From Lanius collurio (taxonomy: Eukaryota; Chordata; Aves; Passeriformes; Laniidae), in the NCBI GenBank assembly GCA_020086605.1, contig JACBWW010000029.1, positions 4,209,385-4,273,384 on the forward strand: a stretch of DNA of 64,000 nt. Direction: 5' to 3'. Made by a program: the position numbers and the translations under genes. The notes under the pieces are model-generated. The model saw only the letters and a list, made by a program, of their open reading frames with translations. It did no database searches and was not told the DNA's origin. Positions 37,846-50,020 of the stretch are shown here, piece by piece. Numbering within the stretch: the stretch's first letter is position 1; each line of letters opens with the position of its first letter.

Positions 37846-40640
37846 AAATTTGGAAGGGGATAGAAGGGCAAAGTTCAGAGTGGTTTCAGATTCCCACAAT
37901 AACAACGAAGCCCAGCTCTTTCCCAAACACTTGCACATTTCCTTAGAAACAGGTGACAGACATCTGCAAGGCTGAGTTCAGTGCTGGAACAGCCCAGCCT
38001 CCCTTCCTTGGTTGTGGGTGTTCTGCTCTTACAAGAGTGAGAGAGATTCAGCTTAAATATTTCCAGACAATGCTGCAATTTATTTTAAGTGTAATAGGGG
38101 TCATTCTTCACTGAAAGAATATAATAATTTTTCTGTGTGAAAGCTAGAAGACATGTGGGGAAGCAGTAGATAGCAGGACTTACACCCACCCAAGTCACAG
38201 TTAAACAGCTTTCTCATGTCTCCACATCCTGGGTATCACACTCAGGCCAGTAATCCCAGCACCAGCCACCAAATAACACAGGATCCTGTCCTTGTGTTGT
38301 TCCATATTAACTTGGGAAAGGCTCTCTGGGAATCAGATGCTTTTCCTGATCCTGAACAAACTGTGGATCTCATCATCTGTGTTAGCAAAGAAAAGTATGA
38401 AGAACAAAAGGGATGAAAATGACCTTCCAGCAGCAATATAAATATAAATACCTTGCCCTTCTGAGGCTCAGAACAAACAATCACCATGAGCAGCTTCCCA
38501 GTTTTCTTCTGGACACCCTAAATGACCCTGCAGCCTGGTGGGATAGCATTTATCATCCTGGTTGCCTTCCTCCTAAGTAGGCTGATTTGGGATGGCAGGA
38601 AGAGCAGGGATAGAGGGATACAAACCACTCACCAGTACCATCCCCAAAGGATGAAAATACAAGACATGGCAGGCATCAGCTGTCCTCAAGGAAACAGAGG
38701 CTTCTTCCACCTGTGAAGAAAAGAGGGCAAATCACCCATTAGTCACTTCATCTTCCCGTTCCTGCATTTTTCCTGTGTAAAACATGACCAGTAACACCTC
38801 CTTTGCAATGTACAGAGCAAGACACTGTAATTAGGAAGGTGATCTTACTGCAGAGAAGAGCTACAGGGCCTTTGGGGTACTCCTTGTCCACCCCAAACTT
38901 TAGATTTGAAATTTTGTCTTTAAGTCTTGACCAACTCCAGAGAAAATAAAACCCATTTCAAATCAAGTGGCTGAAAAGCCAAGATTCAATCACAATACCT
39001 GCCTGCCAATGAAAAAGCTTTTCTTTCTATGAATCTGATACACATTCAATTGTTTCTAGTGCTTTATTCTGGAAATTTGGGAAATTTTGTTCCAGTTGGA
39101 AAGTATCATTACTTAGAGAGAAAAATAAAAATACCATAGATGGTTTTAAGCTCTACATCTGTGGAAATCTCATTAGGTAGTTTTAGATGTACTGGCATCT
39201 GGAAAAAATCATCCCTCTAAACAGAAAAATATGTCATAAATGTCATAATGGGGTGTTGGAGAAGCACATGAAATTAGTTTGGTGCTTCAACTTAGCATCT
39301 CTGGCCGGAATCATTAAAAAGAAAATACTTGTATAAAACATTAAATGTTTTTGTCAGGGTTTGGCTGTATGGACCAACCTGGAGTCTGAAGAGCACAGAA
39401 TACCTGATTGAGAGATGTAAAACTCTGGAGAGCTGCAACAGGTTGGAGCCAACCCAAACATTCACACAAGTACAGCGAGCCCCACAGCCTGGAAGGGCTC
39501 TTTCAGCAATGGGCAGGAGCTTTGCTCTCACCAATGAACTGTTCTAAGTCTCTGAGGGACTTCACTGCTCTGTCCTCACTCACTGGATTTTTGTCTCCCT
39601 GAAGATCTCAAGCCAGCATCACCTTCAGAGAAGGTTACTCCTCAGGAACCAGGGGTTGGAGGACCTCAGCCTGCCTCGGGGTGGACAGAAGTGGGAAACA
39701 CTCCAGAGCTGGGTGCACTGGGAGTGTGTTCCGCCCTTCAAGGACCTTCTCTGCTGGGCACCAGAGTGCCCTGCCCAGTGCTGCTCTGCACAGAACAAGC
39801 AGGGCTGCACAGGACATAAATGAGGAGCACACAGACCTCTGGGTGTTCCTGACCACAGGGGTAGAGCAGGAGGGCTATGGACATCTCCAGCTCCTGGGAC
39901 AGAGGCTCATCTCCTGCACTGCTTTTAGGCTCTGCCCCAGCCAAGCATGGTCACTAATCTGGGCTGGGGATGAGCATGAAGCTTCCTTTGGATGCCACAT
40001 CCACAGCACCAACCATCCCTGAAGAACCTGGGAGCTCAGTGAGGCGTTCTCAGTGCCCTCTAAAGGCTCCTCTCCTTGAGCTGACTCACAGACATGCTGA
40101 GCAAATGCCCTTGAAACACCCTGAACCCGTCCTCGAGCAACTCTCAGTGCTCCTAGGTATGTAGAGCCACAGGTATTTTTGCAGGGATGACTACACCAAC
40201 CAAAAGCTGTTTGCTGAGGGGAGATGCTTCACTGCTGGCTGCAGTGATCCCTTGGTGCTGATTGCTGCTTTGTTATCGCACTCTATCTCATCAAAATTAA
40301 TGTGAATGTTAAACACCAGCCCTCTGGGCCTTCACAAGGTGCACACCAAGAAGGTAGAAAGCAACTGGAGACACAATTTCCTTGGGCAGTCTGTAAAACA
40401 CAAGCCATGATCAGAACTGGTCATTAAAAATCCTGTGGCAATCTCTGCCACAGAACTTTCGATCCATTGTCCCAAATCTAATCATTACACTCTGCCCTCT
40501 GCCCATTTAGCATCCTTCTAGTGTTTCAGTTGGGGATGGTATTGCAGTGCATTTCCTGACCTGAATAGTTTAACGGATCATAATTGTCTCATGGTTACTT
40601 CATGCTCCCGCAGTCGGTTTGTTGTATCCATCTGTTTTCT
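37846..40640. other. Non-coding stretch
   Basis: No supportable gene. GC-richer DNA at 39600-40160 is open on both strands without recognisable domains. No clear repeats are seen. Confidence 0.6.
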
Positions 40641-40649
40641 TTTCTCTTC

Positions 40650-40732
40650 CATGCAAACTGTAAGGTCTTTGGGGCCACTGGCTGCCACTGAGCCCAGTGT
40701 TAATACAGCACCAAGCACAGGGGGGCCCGATT
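40650..40732 (+). mobile_element. Old CR1/L3-like retroelement 3' fragment
   Basis: The stretch has the signature order of an ancient amniote LINE 3' region: ACTGTAAGGTCTTTGGGG near the start, a degenerate middle, then TACAGCACCAAGCACA followed by GGGGCCC. The match is to a pattern remembered from old CR1/L3-type repeats, not to a computed alignment. It is short, diverged and lacks coding sequence, so it is a fossil fragment. Confidence 0.5.
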
Positions 40733-41329
40733 TTTAGGTTCAGCAGCAGAACAACCCATAATTAATAAATGGTGGCTCGTCTGTTCCGAGCAGAAAAGCA
40801 GCGCAGCAATCTGTCAGGGTACAGAGGAGGAGGGTGTGACCTCTCCCATCAGGCCCACGTCCCTCGGGATTCTCCTGATCATCCTCATTTTCTTTGGAAA
40901 AGTTATGGTGCTGATCAGTTTTTTGTGCATTCAGTTTCACTCCAGCCCAGGAACAGATGGTGGCACAAAAGAGGAGTGACTTAAAATCACTTTGTCCTGT
41001 TCTCCCCCTCCACCTGCTCCTAATCACAAGCCCTCCATACATTTAAATACCAAACAAGAGGAAGGAAAAAGCTTGTGTGCAACAGAAATACCAAACAATG
41101 TTTGCATTAGAAAAAAAACAACTTAGACATGCCTTTCAGCCCCTAGCAGCAGTCCCCATGGAAAATAATGTTAAAATAAACAAAAAGCAACAATTCCTCT
41201 CTGACTGATGATTTTATAATATGGTTGGTGCCTCTAAATGCATCCAGCCGTCCCTCCCACACTCCTGCTCTCCACTCAGAGCTGTCCCCCTCTTTTAAGG
41301 GGGTCTCTTCACCTACTGACATGTGCACA

Positions 41330-41545
41330 TGAATTCTCTTTCTTAATGATCTTTAAGCATTATTAAGAACAAAAGAAATCCTAATAATGATATAAGCCTA
41401 TTAAAGGATGACAAAGATAAATCATTCATAATGATGCAGAATGGGCAGAAATGTGCATTTAGCACTGCCACTTCTGCACATAGAAAGAAGCAGAATGATG
41501 TATTTTTATTGAATGAGGACGATGAAGTATCCCCCAGTCTATTAG
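41330..41545. promoter_or_regulatory. Conserved-looking AT-rich element
   Basis: It has repeated homeodomain cores (TTAATGAT, ATTATTAAG, CTAATAATGAT, TCATAATGATG) with little low-complexity sequence between them and a retained CpG at 41520. The texture matches the stronger block beginning about 1 kb downstream. Evidence is motif density only. Confidence 0.3.
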
Positions 41546-42400
41546 TAACCAAACAAGATGTTAAACAATATTTATCAGGAAGTTATCTCAAACTGTACAC
41601 CTAGAAACCTCGAAGCCAGAAGTCCTGTTTCCTGTAAGACATGGCCAAGGTGTTCTCTGGCTTTGCAGCATTATTTTTTCATATTGTTTGAAAACAATTG
41701 TCTTTCCAAAGACTGGTGCCTGATTGATTTGTGTCTCACCTCAGCTTGGCTCTGTCTCATGCAGTTCTGCCATGGACTCTAGGGCAGGGATAGAAGCTTG
41801 CTGGAAGATCCTCATGTCACTATTGGAAAAAAATGGTGTCTGTGAGGTTGTCTCTAAAATACCAGAAGGGTTTTTCAGCAGGTACTACAATCAGTTGTGG
41901 ACACAGAGGCTACACCTACACTGCAAGGGGTGGCTACAACCTCCATGTGTCACATAAATTAACTCTGTGCCTGTGCTCCTGAGCCGTGTTCCTGCTCTGT
42001 GCCCTGTCCATGCCTCAGATCCCTCAGGAGAGGCATCACACAGGACTGTTGGGGTGCCTGAAACAAGAAACTGCCCTGCTCTTGCATTTGTGCTCTTTGA
42101 TGGGAAACTGCCTTCATCAGGGGCACTTTGATTGCTAAGCTGGGCTGTGAGGAGCTGTAAATCGGCGTAGTCCCCCTGCTTCCAGCAGACTTACAGGATT
42201 TGTGTCAGTGCTGGAATTTGCCACTTCCTTACAGAGCTCCTTCAGCAACAGCCTACCCTGAACGAGGCCCCATGGCCAGCTAGCAGAGGGAGCAATTTTC
42301 CCTTCACCGTGGTAAATAGCAAGCTCACAGACATTATTTTAATCAGCTCTAAGTGCACAGGAAGGCTCTGTGCAGATAGGTGTGTATTAACAAGGAGCAC
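41546..42400. other. Non-coding stretch
   Basis: No supportable gene or repeat. A few short open frames are present. GC-richer from about 41960 to 42290. Confidence 0.55.
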
Positions 42401-42419
42401 ACTCATATCACTCAGCTAA

Positions 42420-42945
42420 GTATTTTTGGGTGGCCGGTCAAGCATAGCTGCCTTTCAAACTGCCTCAGAAGGAGAAATATTAATAAACTCCCTGCAGCAT
42501 GCAGATTTGATTGAATTTCTCATGGATCATAGCCCGCCTGCAGCAGGGTGGCATACCTGTCAAGCTAAGACATTGTTCCATAATTGTTCCTGATGCATTG
42601 TGTGCTAATTACCATTGCTGAAAATAATCTCCAAAGATTATGGCAGGCATCATAAATAACAAGCCAGCAGTTCAACACTGCATTATGACAAGGCCTCAAT
42701 CGCTCTTATCTTTTACTGGAGTGGAGCCTATGCATTAGCTTTACTAATGAATCTTTTTCATTTGTACAAGTGATGTTTCCATTTGACAATGACATGAACA
42801 TAAAGTGGAGGTTAATTTACTCTATTCCGAGAGGTTCATTATTTAACCTGACGTTGAGGACAAAACAATGTAGCCTAATAGATGGCAAATAGAAATTAGT
42901 TGTGATGAATTTTGCCATTTAACACTCTCAGTGGCAGCACACACA
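42420..42945. promoter_or_regulatory. Candidate conserved enhancer block, upstream half
   Basis: This is the most conserved-looking DNA in the window. It contains a PBX-like TGATTGAAT near 42508, a SOX-type CATTGTTC (42571-42578), TAATTA (42606-42611) and an exact inverted repeat ATAATCT-CCAA-AGATTAT (42624-42641), which pairs two bicoid-type cores. It also has CTTATC GATA-type (42705-42710), ATGCATTAG near 42730, and ACAATG (42865-42870). CpGs are retained at several isolated positions. No frame of useful length is open on either strand. Function is inferred. Confidence 0.45.
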
Positions 42946-42997
42946 GCGAGAGGATGAGTTTGCTTCAGTGGCAAAACCACTTTATTTCCACGGTTCC

Positions 42998-43030
42998 AAA
43001 AAAAAAAAAAAGAAAAAAACCAAAAAAAGA
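42998..43030. repeat. Poly-A/AAACC-like tract
   Basis: An A14 run is interrupted by single G and C bases before ending near 43030. It separates two conserved-looking halves, so it may be a lineage-specific insertion inside an older element. Confidence 0.9.
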
Positions 43031-43079
43031 TTCTCCCAGAATCCCCCTGCACCTTGTAAAACACGATGGATTTACACAG

Positions 43080-43560
43080 ACATAAAAACTGCTGGTAACT
43101 AATGGCCCAACGTTGTCATTGTGTCAATTTTTATCAGATTAGTTGGCATTAACACTGTATCACCGATTGCCTTACAAGCCAAGCTGCTGTGAATTGGATT
43201 GGATTCAGGTAGCTATTAGAATTGCCAATTTAAACACTCGGGGCTTATCTCAGCTTTAAGCCATTGACAAAAAGGTTTGGTCACTTCCCCGACATCTTCT
43301 GACATGTGTGCTCAGGGCGAGCGCTCAGCATCCGGGGGCTGGCTGCAGCCATCCCTCCAGGCCTTCCAATGTATCTATTCAACATTAATTTAACATCATC
43401 CAATGTGGTTTGAATCAAGGAAATATTTTCCTTGTTTATTGCACACGCTCATTGTGCTGTTTCAAGGAGGTTTATTAATAGTTTGCAATAAATTTGCTAA
43501 ACAATTTGCAATAAATTATGCAGTCATATTTATAGCAGTGACACATTTTAGAGGACAAAA
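43080..43560. promoter_or_regulatory. Candidate conserved enhancer block, downstream half
   Basis: It continues the texture of the block upstream of the poly-A tract: TTGTCATTGTGTCAATTTTTATC, GATTAGTTGG, CACCGATTG and CAATTTAAACACTCGGGG cores at 43112-43245. A GC-richer segment with several CpGs follows at 43290-43345, and then TCAACATTAATTTAACATC. From 43482 it carries a 13-bp direct repeat, TTTGCAATAAATT, repeated at 43505-43517. No coding frame fits. It could be one element with the upstream half or a separate one. Confidence 0.4.
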
Positions 43561-46500
43561 GTTGACCTTTCCCATGGCTCAAAGAGAGAAGGGGCAGGGT
43601 GTATACATTACAACCCAGCCTTTCGTAGGCTCATATCCTGGTTCCTTCAGCTCACAGAGAGGATGAAATGTATCTGCTCAAAAGCTCATTTAATTTGTTT
43701 ACAAACAAAGGGACATATTCTGTGGGACACTGGGAACGCTGCTGGGCTGGGTTCCGATGGGCCACAGGAACTGAAACCTGTAGGGTCTCTTCAGAGGAGT
43801 TTGCAGAACAAGGAACCCTTTGGATTTGGGGTTTGCTTGTTTTGTTTAGTTTTGGAAGGGTTTTTCTGTTTGGGTTTTGTTGGTTTTTTTCATTCATAGC
43901 TTGACAAAAAGCAACATCTTGAGAGGAAACGCTCCAATTTCAACAGTACTGCGTTTTCCAACAATAACAGAAATGTTCCATTAATTACTTCCAAATCACA
44001 TCTAATATTTAGTCAGTGAGAGATGTGGTGATGAGTGGGGGATTCTCCAGGTCTCCTCTGACCCCATCTCACCTCCTGCTCTCAGCTGTTACCTGGCTCA
44101 CCATCAGAGACACCCACAGCCCTTCACTGCTGCACCACCCAAGAAAGGGAAGTGACAGGGAGGGACACAAAAGCAGAAGGTGGCTCTGGAGGTGGCTCCC
44201 AGCAAACCTCCCCTCTGCCCCCAGCTCCAGGGTTTACATCCCTTTGTCCTGGCACCATCCTCCTCCACCTTCCCCATTCATGTACAGCTGGGAATACAGA
44301 GCAGAAAGAAAAAAAATACCTCTCCTTATTTTCCCATATTTTTCCAAGCTCAGGTTAAGCTCTGTCCTGACAGCACATCACGGGATCCTCAGCCACCACA
44401 TGTGCTCAGGAAGCAGTTTTCACACAGAAATGAGAAGTGCCTCTCAGAAGAGAGGCAATTTTTCCTGTGAGGAGGGATAATTTCCTGGGGGTGACTCAGA
44501 TTGGGAAGGCTAACCCCCCCTCAAAACCAGAGCTTGCCAAGGGTGCCAGTGGGATAATGATCTCATTCTTGGAGAGAGGGAGCACAGTGGTGAGAAAGAA
44601 AGAGCATCGTTCTAGGAACAACCTGGGCAGCAGTTTGGCTATGCCTCGTTTTTACAGCATATTATTGCAGCATTTCATTCATAGTCAGGGGTCAGCTGCC
44701 ATTTCCTGGGGTTTATAACTTGCCTGTTTTAATTAACATCAGGCTCAAACTTGGTAGGGAGGCGGGGTCAGCCCAGATGTTATTGTTATTCCAAAAGTGC
44801 CCTGTATCAGTGGTGTTATTTAAAATGTATTAAACATGGAACATCTAGAGATATGCCATTTCCAGAGTTGTATTTTAGATAAATAATAAAGGCCAGGTTT
44901 TGTTTTGGGAGAAAGCAATTTGGGATAGACTTTGTGCCTCTATGAGCAGGTCATCCCTGAGAGACAGGAAGAGTCTGTTCTCTGCCATCCACAGGGGCTC
45001 CTCTGCACAGGATCAGCCAGGAAGGGGGAACAGGCAGCCCAGGTGTCCTGTCCAGACTGGTCTGGGTTCTCAGCAGGGTTGATATCAGCTCAGATGAACT
45101 CAGCAGCACATTTTCACTCACCAGGAGAAATGATTTCTCTGTGTTATTTTGCCCAAGGAGCTCTGCCCCACAAAAGCCAAGCCCTCATCTGGGTTTTCTG
45201 CTGTCCTCCACCCTCATTACACTGTGCAGTGAAGAGCTCACTGTTCAGACAGGCAATAATGCTTTAATGAGCTGCCTTAGATATGCATTCTCCCATTTCC
45301 AGGATGGTGTTGCTGGTATTGAAGGTGCAGTAGCACACTACTGCAGTCCAGCAGTGCTCACCCACACTTGAGCAGTATTTGCTCACAGGCACAGGGCTGT
45401 TGGCTGCCTTTGTGCAGGCTGTGAAGGGCATCTCAGCTGAACACACAAAATTCTATACCTCATGGCATCAACATTTCCAATGGAGGCACCAGGACTTGGC
45501 ATCTCCTTCTTGGAAACACCTCTTATAGTTGATGATTCAATGAGCTGCTCCCTAAAGTGGTTGTCTTCTCAATTGTGGTTGTAGGTGACTGTGGGCAGTG
45601 TTGAAGCTCCTTCTCTCAAGTTAGAGACTTCAGGGACTCTTTCTTCTCTCAGAATGCCAGAGCTGTTGTGCACATTGACAATTTCCTGTTGGTTTAACCC
45701 AGATTTCTGGGTTCCCCAAGTCTATGTTGCATTCTAAAGCTCCACATGATTCAAACTGGTAATCTCTCTGTTTCTCCATTCACTGGCCTGCAAACTCAAA
45801 AGCTCGTGTAGCTTTATGAGCAAAAATTTCATTCCCCAAATCAGCACATCTGCTTAACCAGCCCCCACCCCTGGATCACACCTCACTCACCCATCTGTGA
45901 GGATCCATCTTTAAGGCAGGATCTGGGGCTCCCCCCAGGTTACAGACACACAGCTGAGTATGAAGGGGATACAGGGCGTGCCTGAGATGATGCTGGGAAT
46001 CTGTGGCAGAGGTGAGAACTGAACTCTAGACTGACAGTTCCTTGGGCTCTGAACAACTGACCACCTTTCCCCAAGGAATGGGCTCTTCCTAAGCACTGAT
46101 ACCTTCTGCTTTTGGCAAAGAAGCAGCTCAGAAAACAGCCCTGACTTGCATGCTGTTTGTCACAACTAACAAGAAAGAGAATCAGATGTTTAGCCTGTGG
46201 GTACTATTCCCAAAGGGCATAGAAATTATAACTAAGAGAAGGAAATCTATTTCCAGCTAGCTTAAAATTATTCTGCAAAGGTTTATCTCTCTGTTAGGAC
46301 AAAAAGTTAGAAATCCATACATCAAAGAGGACTGAAAAGTGCTTATTAGTTGCCAGTTACGTGATGCTTTGAGCTAAGGACTGAGCTGCCCTGTCCCCAG
46401 CCTCCTTCCTTTTCTGCATAAATTAAGAGAGAAGTGTCATATCATCAGTCTTGCTACATTTGAATGCCCAGGACTGAATGTTTAGGGACGTGGCTGGTAC

Positions 46501-48300
46501 AATAGCCTTTTCCTTTGTGGTAAAGCTACCAAAACTGCCCCAGGCAAAAAGTGACATTTCTCCAATGCTAACAGAGAAAAATGCTAACAAGCTAATTTTG
46601 CCTGTGTTGCTTTAATTTTGATTAGGGGCCCACTGGCTGCAGGTAAAATCTTGGTCTGATCGAGCTGAAATTGTGCTGTTTGCTTTGCCTTCACTCATTA
46701 GTGAACAGCAGGAGCAAATGCAGTGGGTAAGTTGATTACAGCTCTTGGCTCCTTTCACAGGCAAGGGTGAGTTCCTGAGGACCACATTCCACCTGGGTGT
46801 TGTACCCCCTGGTGTCCCACACTGCAGTCACACACCCCGAAACGATGGCTGGAGCATCCCACTGCTTTGGGGCTCAGGGGGGTGATTGTTTTGTTTGAGT
46901 TTTGGGGTTTTTTCTAATGCAGAAACTTGATAACTTCACCAACTCTTCCCTGGACGCCTTTTATGGTGTTTACCTTCTGAAACAGCAACATTTGATCATG
47001 TGTTGAGAAGCTGCATGTTGCCTTGTAAACTCAAAAATTATTTTCAGGTGTATTCCGCAGGCATTGTTTTCCCTCAGAAAATTAAGAGGCCTCTGTTACA
47101 AATACCCAGATATAAGGTATTTATGGAATCCTTCTCATTTTGTTTCTTGGAAATGCAAAAATCCTTTCTCTCTGCTCACACTGATGGGACTGAACCAGTG
47201 ATTTTAAAAGGAATTGAGTGTCTGTAGCACAGCACATCAGACAGATGAGGGCACATTTACCAGAGGATGACAGGGACATCACTGAGCCTGCTCCCAACAC
47301 CTGCAGACATTGCTGAATGAATCAGTGCTGGCAAGATTTTCCTGTGTTTTCCTTTTGCCTTTAGCACATTTTCCAAAGAGCCACAGCTCCCTTACAGAGG
47401 GAGAGTGTGGAAGGGCAGTGGATGTTTCTCTGAGGCAGAAGAAAAGGTGGAAACAATGAGCATTGGTAGCATTTGTATCACAGAACTGACTGAGAGAAAT
47501 GATAACCTGGCATTTGCTGTTCGTGGAGGTGAAAAAATTGCCTGCAGAAGGAAGAAATCTAAACCCATGGAAACATCTGCTGTAAAGAGGCACTGGAGAA
47601 ATGGCTTTGTGTTACTGAGGGAGGCACCTCAGCCCCCAGTGCTGCACCTCTGCACATTAAATGACCCCAGAATCCCCGTGGCCATCCCTTACCTTGGGAC
47701 CCATGGCATAACTCTGTGGAACACTTGGATGTCAGGAGAAGGGTTATCCCTTGGGCAAAAGTTAACTGGCTGCCAGAGCACTGCAAGCAGAGGGGGGCTT
47801 GGATGGTCCAACATTGGCCCCACCAAGATGTGGCCTTGTCTTGCCACTAAAATCTGTTTCATCCTTTTCGTTCCATCCTATTCCTTCCTCATTTTCACTT
47901 TCAGGGTCAGAGATGCATCTCAAACCTGCACCCCTTAAGAGGAGAGAATTGTAGATTTTGTGAGCCCAAGAAAGCTTTGACTTTTTTGTTTAATGTCAGG
48001 GGCTATTTTCTAGCAAATTTATAAGCTGTTCCCAAGATCCGGGGATGCAGATTCAATAAAGGCAGACAAAAGATTTGAGGTTATGTTCTTCAGAGGGGAG
48101 CCTCTTTTGTTTGGTTGGTTTGTTTTTACTCAAAGGGCATTTTTAATTTGTTCCTCAGTTAACTGTTTCCAAATATATTTGTCTTTGCCCTCTTCCTCTT
48201 TCCCTGCCTCTCTGGTTCTGATTTTCACAGCCATTAGTAAGTACATAACCAGTGGGATCTCTTCTCTAGGATTTTTGTTTGGAGTTAAAAATTAATTTCA
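43561..48300. other. Non-coding stretch
   Basis: No supportable gene. A G/T-rich simple tract is present at about 43825-43891. Frames up to 177 codons (47405-47938, plus) show no recognisable domain. No transposon is recognised. Confidence 0.6.
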
Positions 48301-48303
48301 TCC

Positions 48304-48326
48304 AAAAAAAAAAAAAAAAAAAAAAA
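48304..48326. repeat. Poly-A tract of 23
   Basis: An uninterrupted A23 run is bounded by TTCATCC on the left and GGATGAA on the right, which are reverse complements. It is therefore a small hairpin with an A loop rather than a retrocopy tail with target duplications. Confidence 0.95.
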
Positions 48327-48579
48327 GGATGAAGGGAAAAAGTGTAAGAAAAGGAGAAAAATATAATAAAAATAATAAGTGAGAGAGAAATCACAGAGAT
48401 ATTTGGATATGACTGAAGGGAATCCTTAACTTACTGGGAGAGCCCTGATGCCCTAGACTGGCTTTGAGTCATGTATTCAAAAACATGTTGTTCTCAATTT
48501 ATTCATTTAAATATAGAGAAGATAAAAAAATCAAAACCCATATTAGACTGACTATTAAAACTATATTCCAGCATGACAC

Positions 48580-48840
48580 AAAAATTGCATATGAATGAAA
48601 TTGTTGATGCTTGCCAGAAGCAATGGTTGCTCACACAGACTGCTGGGACATCCTGTAATTGTCTGGTGAAATTCAACTCCAAATTGCCAGAACACTGTGT
48701 AGGCAGGCTGGCATGTGTTTAAATTTGCCTTCTAGCAGATTAGTTTGCATTAGCATTTCCCAGACACATATGAACACTAACCTACATGGCTCAAGGAAGT
48801 TTAAATAGTCAAAAATTCAGGTAAACCAGCTCAGGTGCTG
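48580..48840. promoter_or_regulatory. Conserved-looking element, weak
   Basis: It has ATGAATGAAATTGTTGATGC near the start, repeated AAATTGCC-type words, and GATTAGTTTGCATTAGCATTT at about 48740-48760, which combines homeodomain and POU-like words. There is no open frame of note. Support is limited to word composition. Confidence 0.25.
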
Positions 48841-49237
48841 TGTGTGACAAGGGCTAGAGACTGGATTGGGGGGCACTGCTCCCCATCACCTCCAGGCTCC
48901 TCTTTTCCCTCCCCTGTAGGTGTAGCAGCTGCATCATCTGCATGGCCAGGTCCTGGTGAAGCCATTCATTAAGTAAATGCACTTTAGTGTATTTATTTAT
49001 TCATCATTTAGTGTACTTATTTAGTGTTAATGTAGCAAAGTAGCCTTTACTAAGTCAGCACACTTAGGAAAAACCAAGTCCAAGGAACCTCATACAAAAC
49101 TCTGAATCTTGCTTGGGGAAACAGCCAGATCTGGAAGCAGGGAGATGCAGGAGGTGGTAACATGCTCAGCCAGCAAAACTGCAGCCAAAAGAGCCTGTGT
49201 GATCACAGCTTTCTGCCCTGGGGCAGGAAGAGCTTGT

Positions 49238-49281
49238 CCTTGCCCAAACTCCTGATTTTCCTTGCCCAAACTCTTGATTTC
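49238..49281. repeat. 22-bp tandem duplication
   Basis: Two head-to-tail copies (49238-49259 and 49260-49281) share CCTTGCCCAAACTC and differ at only two positions. It is a recent slippage duplication. Confidence 0.9.
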
Positions 49282-49679
49282 CATCAATATAAGTGAACTC
49301 TGAAAAGCTGTAAACTTTCCATCCAGTCATTCTCAATTTATTGCATCACGAGGGAATAAACATCATACATTTTCTACATTAGATCTACCCTGAGCTGAGC
49401 AGGATTTATTTTATTTAGACCACACATTGTGTGGTGTATTTATAAAGCAGAAGACTCTAAAATAGAGTTCTGCTCAGGGAGGTCTCAGCTGAGCCATATT
49501 TTGAACACACTTTGGCGAGCTGGTGAACGTCAGTGAAATCTGGAAGCGGAAGAAGAAGCTGGTCAAGAGGATAGAAAATGGGGTAGGGAAGCTGGTGAGG
49601 AGTGGGCAGGAGCCTGGAAGTGCTGTTAAACCCTGAGCTCTCCTGCAAATTGCAGGGCAGCATCTTCCCAGCATCCCCC

Positions 49680-50020
49680 TGGCACACCATGAGTCACTCC
49701 CGAGGCTCCACATTGAGTTATCGCCCTTTCGAGTGGCATTTCCTTTCAGACTGCACAAAGCAAAGGAGCCATATTAGTAAATTTATTGAGTATTTCATTA
49801 GATCAATATGGTGGATGATTTAGAAGCCTCTGCCCAGGCTCTTTAAATCTATTTAATCAAACCAATTAATAAAAAAAATCTAGAAAGTTGAAGCATATCC
49901 TGTAAGGTGCATCGTAAATATACTCCCTTACTTAGGCTTTTGATCTCAGCCAGGTAATTAACGGCTTTGGTTAAGTTCAAGTCATTCCCTCATGGCTGCT
50001 CGTGGTCATAAAGCCCTGGA
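49680..50020. promoter_or_regulatory. Candidate enhancer with AP-1 and homeodomain sites
   Basis: A perfect AP-1 site, TGAGTCA (49690-49696), is followed by GTTATCGCCC with retained CpGs, TATTAGTAAATTTATTGAG and GATCAATATGG. Further on are TTTAATCAAACCAATTAAT (about 49851-49869), CATCGTAAAT and GTAATTAACGGC. The CpGs sit singly in AT-rich sequence, as in constrained elements. No coding frame is present. Function is inferred. Confidence 0.4.

Noticed and set aside
37606..37938. Phenylalanine-rich minus-strand frame resembling a membrane protein
   Set aside because: It is the translation of the A-rich simple repeat at 37732-37845.
47405..47938. 177-codon plus-strand open frame
   Set aside because: Composition looks random, with no domain recognised and no supporting splice or promoter context.
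48280..48345. Poly-A23 as the tail of a processed retrocopy
   Set aside because: The flanks are inverted (TTCATCC / GGATGAA), not direct repeats, and no retrocopy body is visible upstream.
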